Notes: a model not told the origin generated them from the sequence alone. 64,000 bases of DNA from Talinum fruticosum (GCA_021018815.1 JAITYX010000053.1:930001-994000); one strand, 5' to 3'; positions 24,613 through 36,127 are shown, counted from the stretch's first letter. Translations and numbers: made by a program.

Positions 24613-24630
24613 TCCCTAGTGGAGTCACCA
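24613..24630 (-). other. tRNA primer-binding site of the gypsy-type element
   Basis: Minus-strand TGGTGACTCCACTAGGGA, one base from the LTR edge at 24632. The + strand reads like a tRNA 3' end finishing in CCA. The tRNA species was not determined. Confidence 0.65.
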
Positions 24631-24631
24631 C

Positions 24632-25221
24632 TGTAAGACCCTCAGCATACATCGCGCTTGGAAGAGGTGGCGAGATTGTGGTCCCTATGAATGTCAATTT
24701 TAAAATAGGCACACTTACTAAGAAGTAAGGCTTTTGATTTTAAAGTTGATTCACGATTTTATAAACCATTGTTTTTTTCAAAAATGCATTTTAGAAACTC
24801 TAAGGATAGACAATAGAAAATTAAACATTATGGATACAGGTCGCAACAAGAATCACTAGGCCAAGTAGTAGGACTGATTGGGCCATGAGTCAAACCCAAA
24901 GCCCATCACGATGACCAGTGTGGGTCAGCCAATAGGGGTAACCGTCATGGGCTTTCCATCCTTCATTGCGGGAGCAGATCTTGGTAAGAATGTCTAAGTT
25001 GCTAAAATCTATTCAAATAATTCAATTTTTGGAAAAAGAAAACTGAGATGCATCATTAAGAAAAAAGAGATTAAGAAAACAAAAGTTGCAGATCAATTTT
25101 GATTAAAAACTAACAAAACAAAATGCCTCCCTAATTTGAGCTTTAAACCAAATGGACAACCGAAAGGGATAAAAAGCGCTCGAAATAAGAAATGTTTTCG
25201 AGAAGGACTCCATTGGTCTCG
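24632..25221 (-). repeat. 5' LTR of the gypsy-type element, truncated
   Basis: 590 bp aligned to the inner part of the 3' LTR at 16578. The outer part, including the LTR start, is lost at the junction with a copia LTR fragment at 25222. Confidence 0.75.
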
Positions 25222-25373
25222 TGAAGACTTAGGTATAACTCTCTATCTCTCTCTATGATTTTGATCTCAAGTCATTCTCAATCTTTAAAAAGTTTATCTT
25301 TAAGTTTTCATTATCGTTCGACCTACTCAAAATACATTTCTTGAGTAAGCATACACAACACTGGATTTTTGAC
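25222..25373 (+). repeat. 152-bp 5' fragment of a + strand copia LTR
   Basis: Starts TGAAGACTTAGGTATAACTC, the LTR beginning of the family in + orientation, and follows it through 'aagttttcattatcgttcga'. It is cut at 25373 by copia copy 1, which lies in the opposite orientation. Two family members therefore meet tail to tail here. Confidence 0.75.
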
Positions 25374-26814
25374 TAGAAGGTTTGCTCTTGGAGAGGTTAA
25401 GTCACCTTAGAGGGGCGGGGGGATGCATAGCGTGATAGAAGATTTTTGAGAAATAATAAACAGCTTTTGCACATATTTGATCGAGAAACCGATTCCGAGT
25501 CTAGATTGGACTCAAAAAGTTAAGTACACACAAAAATACGTGGAAATCCTCCAGAGGCGGAAAACGATAGACAATGCTAATTCAAGCACCAAGTCAAATC
25601 CACTAATTGAATCCACAATTACAAAGGACCGACTCTTACCAGAATTGCTCCCTTAGACAATTCCTTTACAAGTTTTCCTAGACTCGAAGTTCCCTTATCT
25701 AATCTAGTACTTCCTGACCGAGTTAACCCTTACAGTCGGGGACGATTGAGCCGAGTTAGCCCTTACAACTTAGTCAAGGGACTTAGAAAGAAAGTTAAAA
25801 AATTATGAGTGATTACAAGACTTTCTTTACAACTTAGAAAATAAGTAAGTACAAATTTGGAGTTGTAAGCTAAAAATTGAATAAGAATGCACTAAGTGAG
25901 TGTTAAGCAATGTGTTCATCGACAATCTTCTAGTCTTGTGAAGTGGCTTCTATCTATAAACACCAAGGTAGAATGACTGTTGAGACTAGTTATGGACTGA
26001 TGAGCCTTAATAGCCATTGTAACGGCTAGTCCGAGTCACTCGAAAAAGATCCGTTGAGATGTGAACATTGTGTAGTGATCATTGGCTCAAAAATGGTCCA
26101 TCCCTCTCGGTGGTGGTTGAAATCTGGGGTGAAAACAACCGTTAGACTCAAAGCTATACTTTTCCAATTTTGGAAACAAACAATCTTGACACGATGTCCG
26201 AGCCATGTTAAAAAATGGGTGATTTCTATCTCCTGGTGTTTAATGGCTAAAAACCTAGTTGCTTTTGCTTTTCAAAAATAGATTAGGCTTGTTTAATTAA
26301 ACTACAAAAGCAAACTCAAATTATAAAAATACTTTGGTCCATAATTAGGCAAAGATAATAATTAATTCAAAGCAATGGAACACTTAATTATCTTCGACTT
26401 AAAAGAATGAAATTTTCCGAGTCTAATATTCATTAGGTTCGGATTCTATCTTGAGTCAATCCTTAAAATGATCAAGTTAGAAAGAATAAGATATCGGAAT
26501 TTATAAACTTGATCAAGTAAATAATTCTCAATAAATGAACCGACTTAGAAATTAGAATTAACGCTATAATTCATTTCCACTTGAAACACAAAGTCGGTGC
26601 TCGTAATAAAAGTGTTAGAGAAATTATTTACTCATGCAATTGTTCCGAGTTGTGTTCGAGTGGGTCGAAACACAGCTTAAGTAATATTATGCTGAATAAC
26701 CGGTTTCGAGTGGGTGACAACATGATGAAAACTTAGGTATGAGTTTCTATAAAACTCGAATGACTTAGAATCAAAACGTAAGAGAGATAGAGAGTTATAC
26801 CTATACCTGGCAAT

Positions 26815-27170
26815 TGGGTCATTCGGTTCGGGTTAGTTCGGTTCAGGTTAACTTCGGATTGATCTTGTTCGGGTCCGGTTCGGTTTCGGTTCGGGTCAAC
26901 ATTGGGTCAATCTCGTTCGGGTTTGTTCTATTTCGGTTTGTGTCAACTTCGGTTCGGCTTCAAATTCGAGTCAATCTTGTTCGGATCGGGTTCGGTTTTG
27001 ATTTAGGTTAATTTCGGATCTTGTTAAGTTCGGGTGAAATTGATTCGGGTCGGTTTCGGTTCGGGTTGGGTCAATGTCGGTTCGGGTGAGTTTCGAGTAT
27101 GATTTCAAGTTAACTTTGGATCGGGTTAAAATCGGGTCAGTCACTTTTGGGCCGGGTTGATATTCGGCCA
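26815..27170. repeat. Left subterminal TTCGGGT repeat array of the hAT
   Basis: Many copies of 'ggttcgg' and 'ttcgggt' are spaced 6-20 bp apart. In hAT elements such arrays bind the transposase. Open frames on both strands here are by-products of the repeat. Confidence 0.75.
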
Positions 27171-27529
27171 TGTCGTGTCAAATTGTTTTACAAAACCTTT
27201 TTGAGTTGAAGAAAAATAAAATTTTATAAAGTTAATTTATTATTAATATTAGTTTTTTTATTTTACACGTTTGTTTGTATAGATTAAAAACGGAACGTTG
27301 TTTATTAAAAAAATACCAAGTAACTTTTAAGAGATATAAGTGTAAACAAGCAAAATTTGAATATGTGACTCTAAATTTAAAACAAGATAAACCAAGTTGA
27401 TATTTCACTACGTTACATATGTATAATCCAACTCAAACTTATTGATAAGTATCAAAAACGAAATCGTAAGACAACAACGATCCGATTCCGATAGATTTAA
27501 GAGTTAAAATTAACCGAATTTACTCCAAT

Positions 27530-28245
27530 GAATTGTAATTTCTAATGAATGAATTGAACTAATGTGAACCATAATTTGACGCTGAATTTCATACAATGCC
27601 AAGTCGATTTGGTCAAATTCGAACTAGTACAATTTCAACCGAACTTATCTACGGACTATATAGATTAATAAAATCGAAGCTGCAAGATACCGACATAATA
27701 ACAAGACTACTAGACTAAATGGCAATGGTTCGAATTTCTATAATGATTATATTTGATGTTAAATTTATAAAGATAATGTCAGAATAACTTAGATAAATTC
27801 GAGTCGATACAATCTAAAATGATCTTGCTAAATCAAAATGAAAACCGAATATTCATCGGCCATTAGGTGCCACTAGTCATAATAACCAACTAACAAGAAT
27901 ATCTAGCAAGTTAGTCAATTGGTTATTGCTCAACATAGAAGTCCTTGATTTATGATTATCATCTTGTATTATAATTTTCCAACCGGTTAATTGAACTAAT
28001 TTGAACATTAATCTAGAGCTAAATTTAATTTCGATTTGGTCAAATTCAAACTAGTACAGATTAATAAAAATGGAGTTGTGACATAGCGAGACATGGTAAT
28101 GACTACTAATTTACTAAACCAAGTCTCATCGTTATTAGTTAAGTACTTAACTTATTCATGTAATGACTATATTTAACGTTAAACGGACCCGAGTTAGATA
28201 AGTTTGAGTCGATATAATCCCAAATAAACTTGCTAAACAAAGTGA
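27530..28245. repeat. Imperfect duplication within the hAT 5' region
   Basis: Blocks such as 'tttggtcaaattcgaactag', 'agattaataaaa', 'aatgactatattt' and 'aaaatgaaaaccgaa' around 27610-27850 recur in order around 28035-28260, offset by roughly 425 bp. Both copies have diverged strongly. Confidence 0.5.
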
Positions 28246-28294
28246 AAACTAATACAATTCGAATTGAACTTACTTATACAAATTAAATTACATA

Positions 28295-28405
28295 TTGTAC
28301 ACATATTTCATTATTCTTTAAATTATTTATATATTTACACATATTTCATTATTCTTTAAATTACATATATATTTACACGTTTTATTATTCCTTAAATTAT
28401 ATATT
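28295..28405. repeat. Short tandem repeat, about 40 bp, three units
   Basis: 'acacatatttcattattcttt' plus an AT-rich tail occurs at about 28300 and 28338, with a diverged third unit at about 28375. Confidence 0.65.
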
Positions 28406-28624
28406 TTACCTTCATTTTCATGAACAAAATAATAACTTATTTTTTAATATAAATTCTCTAAACGTATTCATTAAATTAAATTAAATTCTATTAATAATAT
28501 CTTATAAAGTTATAATATAAAAATTTCAAGCATTTATTTTTTCCCTCTTATTTGTTTAAAAAAATTAGGATTTTCATCTCTACTCTACTTCGTAAAAATC
28601 AAAAATTTTTGTCACAATTAGATT

Positions 28625-29127
28625 TTGGAGGGAAAGCTCTCTCTTTATTTTAGTTGTCAAAAAAGGAACAAAAATAAAACAAAAAACCAAACCCTAAGTC
28701 TTTCTCGTTGGTTGGCTTGGCCGTGGTGCGCTTTGGCTGTCTTCTCTCTAGTCTCTCGTCGATTGGTCGTCTCCGGTCGTCTCCTCCATGGCTACACCTC
28801 GGGTTCTCTCGGTCTCTGGTCGTCTCTTCCACGGCTGCACCTCGGGTGCTCGCTCTCGTCGTTTCTCCGGTCTTTGGTCTCTCGTCATCTCCTTCAAGGC
28901 TGCGCTGTCTCGTCTTCCTCGACGTCCTCCCTAGCTAGCCAACCCCAAGCTCTCCTCTTCGTCGACCTCATCTCCTCTTGCCTCACACTGTCTCTGTCCC
29001 TCTCGTGTCGAGTCTCGGCCTCACTTGCCTCGCTCTCTACTCCACCGTCCGGTCGTCAACACCATCTCTGCAAGTTCAGCCCTCTCAACTCTCAATTTTC
29101 GGCTCCCAACTCCCCATTTTGTTAAAG
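28625..29127 (+). other. CT-rich transcribed leader of the hAT (putative first exon)
   Basis: A strongly pyrimidine-rich, CpG-containing block (ctctcgtc and ctccggtcgtc motifs) lies upstream of the transposase. It ends at a good donor (AAAG|GTACTTG, 29127/29128), which would pair with an acceptor at 30110 or 30117, just before the transposase ATG. A 166-codon Ser/Leu-rich ORF spans it but looks like low-complexity translation. A non-coding first exon plus a ~1-kb intron is known in some plant hAT elements; for this element it is inference. Confidence 0.4.
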
Positions 29128-30123
29128 GTACTTGTTTCTTCATTCTAGATCTAAATTAGTAGTCAATTTGATGAGTATGAATGCTTTCATTTGTGAATTT
29201 ATAAAATTCTTGTTCTTGCTTGTTCAAGATGGAGGAAGTCAAGTTATTGTGAAATTGAATTGATTAGACCATCTAGAATTCTTGTTAAATCATTGACATG
29301 AATATGTAAATTTCTTTTTCATGATAAGTATGTAAATATATTATTGAGCCTATTGGCCGTAAATGTAGTTTGAATTCGATATTGACTAGAGAGGATTTTT
29401 TAGAAGTTTCATAGATTGAATTTGTTGCCATTCATATTTTAGAAGGATGTATTCTATTGCACTAATGCTCGACGTTTTTACTATTGAATGATACTCGAAT
29501 CAGTTGACTAGTATTCAAAGAAACCGAATGATAATTGAAAGAAATTATTGAACTCTCCCGACAATTAACTAAAATATCTAACTCGCTCCTCACCATTTTT
29601 AAATACACGTAACATTTTCTAATCGTTACTTGGATATATATAATTAATAAACGCTAATGCTATCTTCTCCATTTCGTTCCTATTTATTCTTAACCACTTC
29701 TAACCACTAAATACTAATCGTACAACAATAATACAAACGGGTCCTAAGAAGTTTTTGTGTGGATGTATTCTTTGCTGTTGGTAACTTAAAATAGATTCCG
29801 AACAAGCAATGTTTACATTATTCTGAAAGTTTCAACCCCAAAAAATGTTTATTATAACGTTTTTGTCGGTGATTCAAAGTCTGTTTATAGTTAGTTATTG
29901 TGAAATTGAATTGATGATACACTTGTTTGTATATGGATTTTTCAAGACTTGTGAAAGCGAAACTCGCTCGAGTGTTGTTATTGCTACTACTTTTGTATAT
30001 AACAAGTCTTCCGTAATTATCTCGTGGCTTTTAGTTTTATCAACAAACTATATTGTTGCAACAACATTAGTAATTTTGATTTATTATTTTTGTTACTTAT
30101 TATTGCATAGTTCATAGGGAGTT

Positions 30124-32203
30124 ATGGAATTAGATGGTGAAGATGGTGGACGTCTCTTTGACATTGATGATGACAATGTAATTGATGTCCATATTGACTT
30201 GAACGAGGAGTCAAATAATCAAGGCAACGTGCATACTTCCACAATTACTAATGTTGGTGGACCTAGAAGTGCAGTATGGCTAGAGTATGTGGTAGTACCT
30301 GCATCCGTATCTATAGATGGGAAGAAGCGAGCAACTTGTACATTGCGAATCAAAGACTTCTTTAGCATACTCAAGGTATGGATTTAGCAATATGAAGAAG
30401 CATCTTGACAAGTGCAAACCATATCTAGAAGCAAAGGTTGCTCAAGAGGCTTCTAACCAACCTATCAAGTTTGATCAACAAGTTTATCGTGAATTGGTAG
30501 CTAAGGCAATCACAAGGCATGGCTATAGTTTTTCATGGGTTGAGCACCAAGGAAATAGGGAAATTCATGCATATCCGAACAAAAAAGTTGTAACTATAAC
30601 TAGGAATACCGCAAAAGCAGATTGCCTAAAATTGCATGCTCATTTAAAAAGAAACTAAAAGATACTTTGCTTTCATTTCCGGGGCAAATATCTTTGACTT
30701 GTGATTTATGGACTTCTTGTCAAACCGAGGGATATTTGTGTTTGACTCGCTCATTATATGGATTCTAATTGGAAGTTACATAGTAAAGTCTTGAATTTTT
30801 GTCATGTGGAACCACCCCATGTAGGCCCTATTTTGTGTGAGATTGTGTTTCATTTGCTGGTACATTGGGGAATTGAACATAAGGTCTTTTCCTTAACTTT
30901 GGACAATGCATCTAGTAATGATAGAATGCAAGATGATTTGAAATTCAAACTTTTAGACAAGGGGTCTTTGTTGAGCACTGGGGAATATTTTCATGTTCGA
31001 TGTGCAGCACATATTTTAAATCTTATTGTGAAAGATGGTTTGAAGGCAATTGATGATTGTGTGGTTAAGATTAGAGAAACCGTAAAGTATATCAAAGGGT
31101 CGGAGATTAGGAAATTGCATTTTAAGGCTTGTGTGGAACGAGGTGAGATTAAGGAAACCAAAGCCTTATGGTTAGATGTTCCTACTAGATGGAATTCGAC
31201 ACACTATGCTTGATAGGGCACTTATCTTTCGCAAAGCTTTTAAGTACTTTTACCTCACTCGAGTCTTCTTATACGAGTTTTCCTTCGAATGATGAATGGG
31301 AAAGAGTTGAAAGAATTCATGAACTTCTTGGTCCTTTTTGTGAAATCACTGAAATGTTCTTCGGTAGCCAGTATTCGACGACAAATTTGTACTTTAAAAA
31401 TTTATGGAAGATCGACATATTCCTAAAAGAGCAATCGAAAAGTAGGGATGAAGTGATTAAACACATGGTGCGAAATATGAAGGCAAAGTTTGACAAGTAC
31501 TTGGACTGAATATACTTTGTAGTTTTCTTTTGCTACATTTCTTGATCCCCGGTGCAAAAAGTGTTTTTGAAATATTGTTACAAAAAGTTGTATGGAAGTG
31601 AAGAACTTGCAACTTTTAAGGTGAATCAAGTGATTGCTAAGTTAGCGGTTCTTCTTAAAGAGTACACCAATTGTGCTAGTCCTTCATCTAATATGGCATC
31701 AACACTATCTTCAACCACCATTTGCCAAAGTTTGAAATCTCCACCTGCATAGCGAAAGTTCAACTATTTAGATGTATATATTTTTTTATTTTACCTTATA
31801 CATTAACATTATTTATTTTAATTGATTATTGAAGATATAATTATGTTACTAATTGTAATTTTGTAGGATTTCAATAATGATGAATTTGGTGGTGATTCTT
31901 ACACCATGCAAAACACAATGCTTCATATATATTTGAAAGATCCTAAGATGGAGCGCAAAAGAAAGTTGAATGTTCTATCTTTTTGGAAAGAAAATTCTGA
32001 AAAGTATAAAGTACTCTCTCTTATGGCTAGTGATATATTGAGTGTGCCACTTACTACGGTTGCTTCAGAATCAACCTTTAACATTGGTGGTAGGATTTTG
32101 AACAAATGGAAAAGCTCTTTCATTCCTAAAAATGTGGAAGCTTTGATAATTACTCGAAGTTGGTTGTATGGTTTTGATTGTCGAGTGTTTTGCTTTATTT
32201 TTC
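30124..32203 (+). pseudogene. hAT transposase (BED finger, RNase H-like core, hATC), frameshifted
   Basis: Transposase of the hAT superfamily, which cuts and pastes the element. The acidic N-terminus starts at ATG 30124. The BED finger has 'SAVWLEYV', then C-x2-C and HLDKC (30260-30420), broken by a frameshift of about 2 nt near 30340. 'LTCDLWTS' (about 30697) holds the first catalytic Asp and 'SLTLDNASSND' (about 30896) the second; 'VRCAAHILNLIVKDGL' (about 30998) supplies C-x2-H. 'LWLDVPTRWNSTHY' is at about 31167 and 'FLKYCYKKLYG' at about 31567. The C-terminal dimerisation domain 'DILSVPLTTVASESTFN' to 'NVEALIITRSWLYG' (32023-32172) includes the likely third acidic residue, the Glu of ASES. 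Further frame changes lie near 30650, 30765, 31195 and 31508. A possible intron at about 31752-31866 separates the last two parts. All domains are present and in order, but no functional protein is encoded. Confidence 0.88.
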
Positions 32204-32723
32204 CTTCTATTTATATTTTTCCTAACTAATATGTTTTTGTCCTTACTTTTATTAACATATGAGTTGTTGTTTGATGGTTTGAACTTTAGCCAATGATGAA
32301 GAGGAATTTACTCGGCTCTTATGTGGATTGGAGGAATGCTAAGTAGCCTAAGATAGGTACACTTCCTTCAAAATAATGATCGCTAATGAAATTAATATAT
32401 AACTCTTACTATTATTTATGCTTTTTGTTTGAGTTGATTTGCTATTGTTCATTCGTTCCTTTAATATTGCAAAGTTCATTGTTTATATCTTATTTGATTT
32501 GTAATAAATTACGGGTTTTTGAAGCGAAGTGAGTCTGTTTGCTTTGCTCCATTAATGTAGATAAGAAGAATGAAGAAAAATGATCAATCTATTGCACAAC
32601 TAACTCTCTAAGTAGTTATCTTTTATATGTAAAAACTAGTTACATACTATTATGAGCTTCGTAATTTTTATTAGATAATCATATTAACCCGACTATTATG
32701 TTATGTTATAGTACTTTTGTATT

Positions 32724-32837
32724 GATTTGTTGTGTTGTGCGTGTCTGTCGTTGGTGTTGTTTATGGAAATGACCATGTTTGATTTGTTGTGTTGTGTGTG
32801 TTGTCGTTGGTGTTGTTTATGGAGATGACCATGTTTG
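32724..32837. repeat. 57-bp tandem duplication near the hAT 3' end
   Basis: 'gatttgttgtgttgtg' and 'ttggtgttgtttatgga' followed by 'gaccatgttt' occur twice, starting at 32724 and 32781. Confidence 0.8.
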
Positions 32838-33137
32838 TCACGATCGAAATGGGAATTGATATCTTATTTGATTTTGTAATTTTCAAAAGTGCTTAGTGTT
32901 ACATCAAAAATCATGTTCACAGGTGGCATCATTGCACTAGCTTCAACTAATCAACGCTTGCTCAAAATTTGGAACGAGTGATTATAATTTATAAGAACCA
33001 TGTACAATACAATATTATCGAGTCCACCACCATCCCTTGGTATGGAGTCCTTTGAATAAGATTTGAGGTCGATCAAAATTGTTTGTACCATTATAAGCAC
33101 AAAAGTCCATCCCGAGAGACTTACCAAAAAAAAGGTG

Positions 33138-33445
33138 GGTTGGGTCAAATTCGGATTCGGGTCGGTTCGGGTTTGAGTCACTTTTATTCGAGTTTGGGTC
33201 AAAGTCGGGTTCGAGTCCGATTCGGTTCGGGTCGTAATCGGGTCAATTATATTTCGGGTCGGTTAGGTTTCGGATCGGGTTAGTTCGGGTCGTTTTGGTT
33301 CGCATATGAATCAGGTTCATTACATTTCGGGTAGGTTTGGTTCAGGTCGGTTCATTTTTGTTTTCGGGTCAAAATGGGTTCAACTACTTTGGATGTCGGT
33401 TCGGTTTGGGTTTCGGGTTGTTCGGGTTGACCCGTTCGGTTCGAG
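33138..33445. repeat. Right subterminal TTCGGGT repeat array of the hAT
   Basis: Dense 'tcgggtcggttcgggt' motifs. The G-rich strand is the + strand, the same as in the left array, so the two arrays are in direct rather than inverted orientation relative to each other. Confidence 0.75.
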
Positions 33446-33482
33446 CTAGTTTTGCCAGTGTCTAGTAATACCCGAGTCTTCA

Positions 33483-33496
33483 ATCTCCCCTTTTTA
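33483..33496 (-). other. Polypurine tract of copia copy 1
   Basis: Minus-strand AAAAAGGGGAGAT, directly next to the LTR start TGAAGACTCG. Confidence 0.75.
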
Positions 33497-33959
33497 TGAA
33501 AGGCATTCTATACTTAAGATAGAAACTAATCAGTTCAAAGAGTTAAGTTTTCATAGAGAAATGATAAGAGGATAAAGTACTAATCATAGCCAAAAAATAA
33601 TGTCGGTTCAGCTCGGATCAAAACATAACTCGGAACATGTTTTTGAAGTAATTAGAGCAAAGATGTTAAAGAGTAAAGAGATAATATCAGATTAAATATA
33701 AAACATGTACTCGAAACGGATATGCTCGTAAATAAGCTAATTTCAATCATTGCGAGAAACATTTGTACGAGAACGAAATAAAGTAAAGTAAACTCGAAAA
33801 ACAACTAAGGGATAAACTCCCTCTATATCATACATCTATTTTTCTATCGTTTCTCTCCACCTATGCATTTCAGCAAAAAATAACAAAATAAGGGAGGAAA
33901 GAAGAAGTAAATACATAAGATGTTGGACAAAATAAAAACAAATAAAGAAAAAAGAAAAC

Positions 33960-35549
33960 TGAGTTTGAAATTAGGAAGAAGGTTCGATCGACGTGAGGTT
34001 GAAGATCGAGCCGTGTGCCTGCGCCTAAATGCTTGAGTGGAAGTAGCTCGGTGAGGTGGCATTAGAATAGGTAGATTTGGTAGTGGAGAGATATGGGTTA
34101 CGTGGAACCGGAGCGAGATCATCCTCCTCCTCTTCTTCTTCCTCACTGCATCGCTGTTAGCTAAGGCTCTAAGGCGGGGGCCTTAGACTAGCAAACTTTA
34201 CCAGCCTCTTTCGAGGCACTCGTGAGTGTGATCTATAGAAATCACCTCACATTCTTTATTTCCCTTGTCCTTAGGTTGAGCGAGCTCCTTCGTCTTTTCT
34301 TCTTTTTCTTCTTCTTCTTCTCCTTCAACCTTTTCGTATCCTTTTTCTACTTCTTTTCAGCTTCTTCTGAGTTAGACATAGAAGGGCTGGAGGACTCCTT
34401 AGATTCTTCGAGAGGATTCTAAGTCCTCGGCTGCCTTTGATCTTCTCTCTTGGAGGCGCCGAATTTGATCGCGTTGTTCCTTGATCACCTCCTTAAGCTC
34501 GAAATAAGATCTTGACTCTACCGTAGTTGAGTCTAAGCCTCGGCTTTACACTAGAGTCATAGTTGGGATGAAAGCCTCGGAAAGAATTCGAGTCGATTTT
34601 AACTCTAAGACAAGATAAGCAAGTTTGTTGGCCACTTTCTCAAGAAGCTTGATAGAAGGGGCGGATAAAAAGTAGATGGTCCAACGAGCGGACATAGAAC
34701 CTCCGGAGTTGTTTGAGTCTAAGGTGGAGGAGGAGGAGGTGGTAACTCGGACGAATGAACCGAGACACCAGGCTTAACTTCCCGGTATCCAAGACAAATA
34801 AGTTAACTCCCGCCAAGGAAAACGGTAGGTTCCAAGACAGATTGAGGGTCAAAAGGAAGAGGGACCCCAAACCGAGTGAAAATAGCAGTGAGAAGAGCTC
34901 CAAAAGGATATAGAGTCTTCTTAGAGTCGGTAGGAACAGATGCTATCTCGCTCCAAAATGAATGTCATGGAGAACCTTTAAAAATTTGGAGTTGGGGTTC
35001 TCTTTCGATTGGTAATAGGAGAAGAATGTCCTCATTAGAATGAAATACGTAAGCCTAGCTTATGAGGTCATCTCGAGTCGGAGAAAAGTTCTTTCCGGAT
35101 CGAGGAGGTTCTTTTGCGTATTTTGCAAAGAAGTCATTAGCAACTTCAGTGAAAGGAATTGGATTGGAGTTGAGAAAAAGGGATTTTACATTAAAAAGTT
35201 TGTGAAGTAAGGTAAGATTGATTTGAATGGTCTTACCTTGAACAATAGAAGTGAAGATGCCATCGCTGGCCGTCATGTGAGTGTAGAACTCGGACACAAG
35301 GTTTGGGTATATATACTCATAGAAACAAATATAGTTGTACACACCAGTTTTGACAATGTGTTTTAACCAGGAGAAAAGAGGTCTTTAGAAAGAACTTGTC
35401 ATCCGTAATGACGTGTTAGGGAACGTTATGTTTTGGGTCTTCCGAGGTCGGCTGTTTGCCTTTGCCTTGTGTGGCCTTAGATCGAGTGGACTTAGTTCTT
35501 GCCTTTTTGTGGCCGAACCTCCTTCCACAGTAGATCCTCCCTTAGGCAT
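33960..35549 (-). pseudogene. Extra 3' ORF (aORF) of copia copy 1
   Basis: A reading frame between RNase H and the 3' LTR, shared with copies 2 and 3. It starts MPKGGSTVEGGSATK (ATG at 35549), close to the MPKRGLAMEGGSATK of copy 2. The middle, in the 35342-35055 frame, contains 'EYIYPNLVSEFYTHM', 'INLTLLHKLFNVKSLFLNSN' and 'GKNFSPTRDDL'. Further on come 'FYRPFLSAR'-like remnants and a coiled coil (ELKEVIKEQRDQIRRLQERR, about 34410-34500 region). The tail is basic and low-complexity. The central part resembles the plant-transposon-associated domain (PF20167 type) by my recollection of its pattern; no signal peptide or membrane segment is evident. Several frameshifts break it. Its role is unknown; see the copies at 44.5 and 48.2 kb. 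Confidence 0.7.
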
Positions 35550-35718
35550 GGTTAGAGAGTCGAGAGTGTTTGAGAGAAACAAGAGAGTGAGTAGAGAGCA
35601 CAAAAGGTTTAGAAATAGAGAGAGAATATGAGTGCAAGAGTAAGCGAGTTTAAGAGCAAAGTGAGTGAGAGAGAAAGAAACAAGTAGGTAAAGTAGAAGA
35701 AAGAAAGTGAACCGGTGC

Positions 35719-35726
35719 TATTTATA
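35719..35726 (-). promoter_or_regulatory. Internal TATA box upstream of the aORF (copy 1)
   Basis: CTATAAATAGCACCGG on the minus strand, 170 bp before the aORF ATG at 35549. The octamer TATAAATA is the one used in this family's LTRs (there followed by GAAGCC). Equivalent boxes exist in copies 2 and 3. Confidence 0.6.
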
Positions 35727-36127
35727 GCGAGAAAAGGCTTCCAACAAACTTTCTAACTCAGTTACTAAGCAACGGTTATCGGACCGTTGAGTCTCCTCGC
35801 GCTATAACGGCAAGTTTTCTGATTTGCTTTTTTCCAACAACTAGTTCCGCTAACTGTTCGCATGACGAGAGAGAGAGAGAAGAAAGAGTTTTCGAAAACA
35901 TTTATGAGATTCTCCATTTATCTAGAGATGGTCCAAAAGTTTTGGATGTCCATTTTGCTCATAATCTGAGTCCGACTTAGTAAGGTGTTTGAGTGACTCA
36001 GAACACACTCGGAAAATTTATAACTCACGACTTAGTCTCATTCTCGAGTCAACTAATCCATTTTGGATCTACTCAAGGAATATAAAAATCAAATATAATA
36101 GAATAATCCATACAATAACACATATAA

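Larger units (their letters stand above)
16578..25221 (-). mobile_element. Ty3/gypsy-type LTR element with gag only, 5' LTR truncated
   Basis: Two related, directly repeated sequences define the LTRs: a complete one at 16578-18563 (3' LTR) and a partial one at 24632-25221 (5' LTR). Both begin TGTAAGA on the + strand; the complete one ends TGTCTACA, giving TGTA...TACA termini. A primer-binding site abuts the inner edge of the 5' LTR and a polypurine tract abuts the 3' LTR. The internal 6.07 kb contains a degenerate gag (22.86-23.55 kb), a tandem-repeat leader and an inserted copia LTR (20770-22390). No protease, RT, RNase H or integrase was recognised. Either pol was never present (TR-GAG or LARD type) or it was deleted. 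The 5' LTR is cut by the copia LTR fragment at 25222. Confidence 0.72.
26802..33464 (+). mobile_element. hAT transposon, 6,663 bp, with 8-bp target duplication
   Basis: Flanked by GTTATACC (26794-26801) and GTAATACC (33465-33472), an 8-bp duplication matching at seven of eight bases, as hAT elements make. The terminal inverted repeats are TATACCTGGCAA on the left and TAGACACTGGCAA (reverse complement of the right end), 11 of 13 aligned. Both subterminal regions are dense in 'ttcgggt' motifs (26815-27170 and 33138-33445), likely transposase-binding repeats. The interior holds a broken transposase (30124-32203) preceded by a CT-rich leader and an intron. It looks like a formerly autonomous element, now dead. 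Confidence 0.9.
25374..33482 (-). repeat. 3' LTR of copia copy 1, split by a hAT transposon
   Basis: The left part is 25374-26801 (with the target duplication) and the right part is 33465-33482 (gtaataccCGAGTCTTCA). In uninterrupted family LTRs the sequence reads 'agagttatacccgagtgttca', which shows where the hAT landed, 10 bp inside the LTR start. The terminal hairpin seen in other copies is degenerate here (near 25392-25432). Confidence 0.85.

Noticed and set aside
24613..24630. tRNA-like 3' end finishing in CCA
   Set aside because: It is the complement of the retroelement primer-binding site next to the LTR; no tRNA body precedes it.
26814..27171. ORFs on both strands at the hAT left end
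   Set aside because: Produced by the 'ttcgggt' repeat array, which is stop-poor in several frames.
28625..29125. 166-codon + strand ORF in the hAT
   Set aside because: Ser/Leu-rich translation of a CT-rich leader; overlapping ORFs in other frames and strands show the same low complexity. Treated as untranslated leader.
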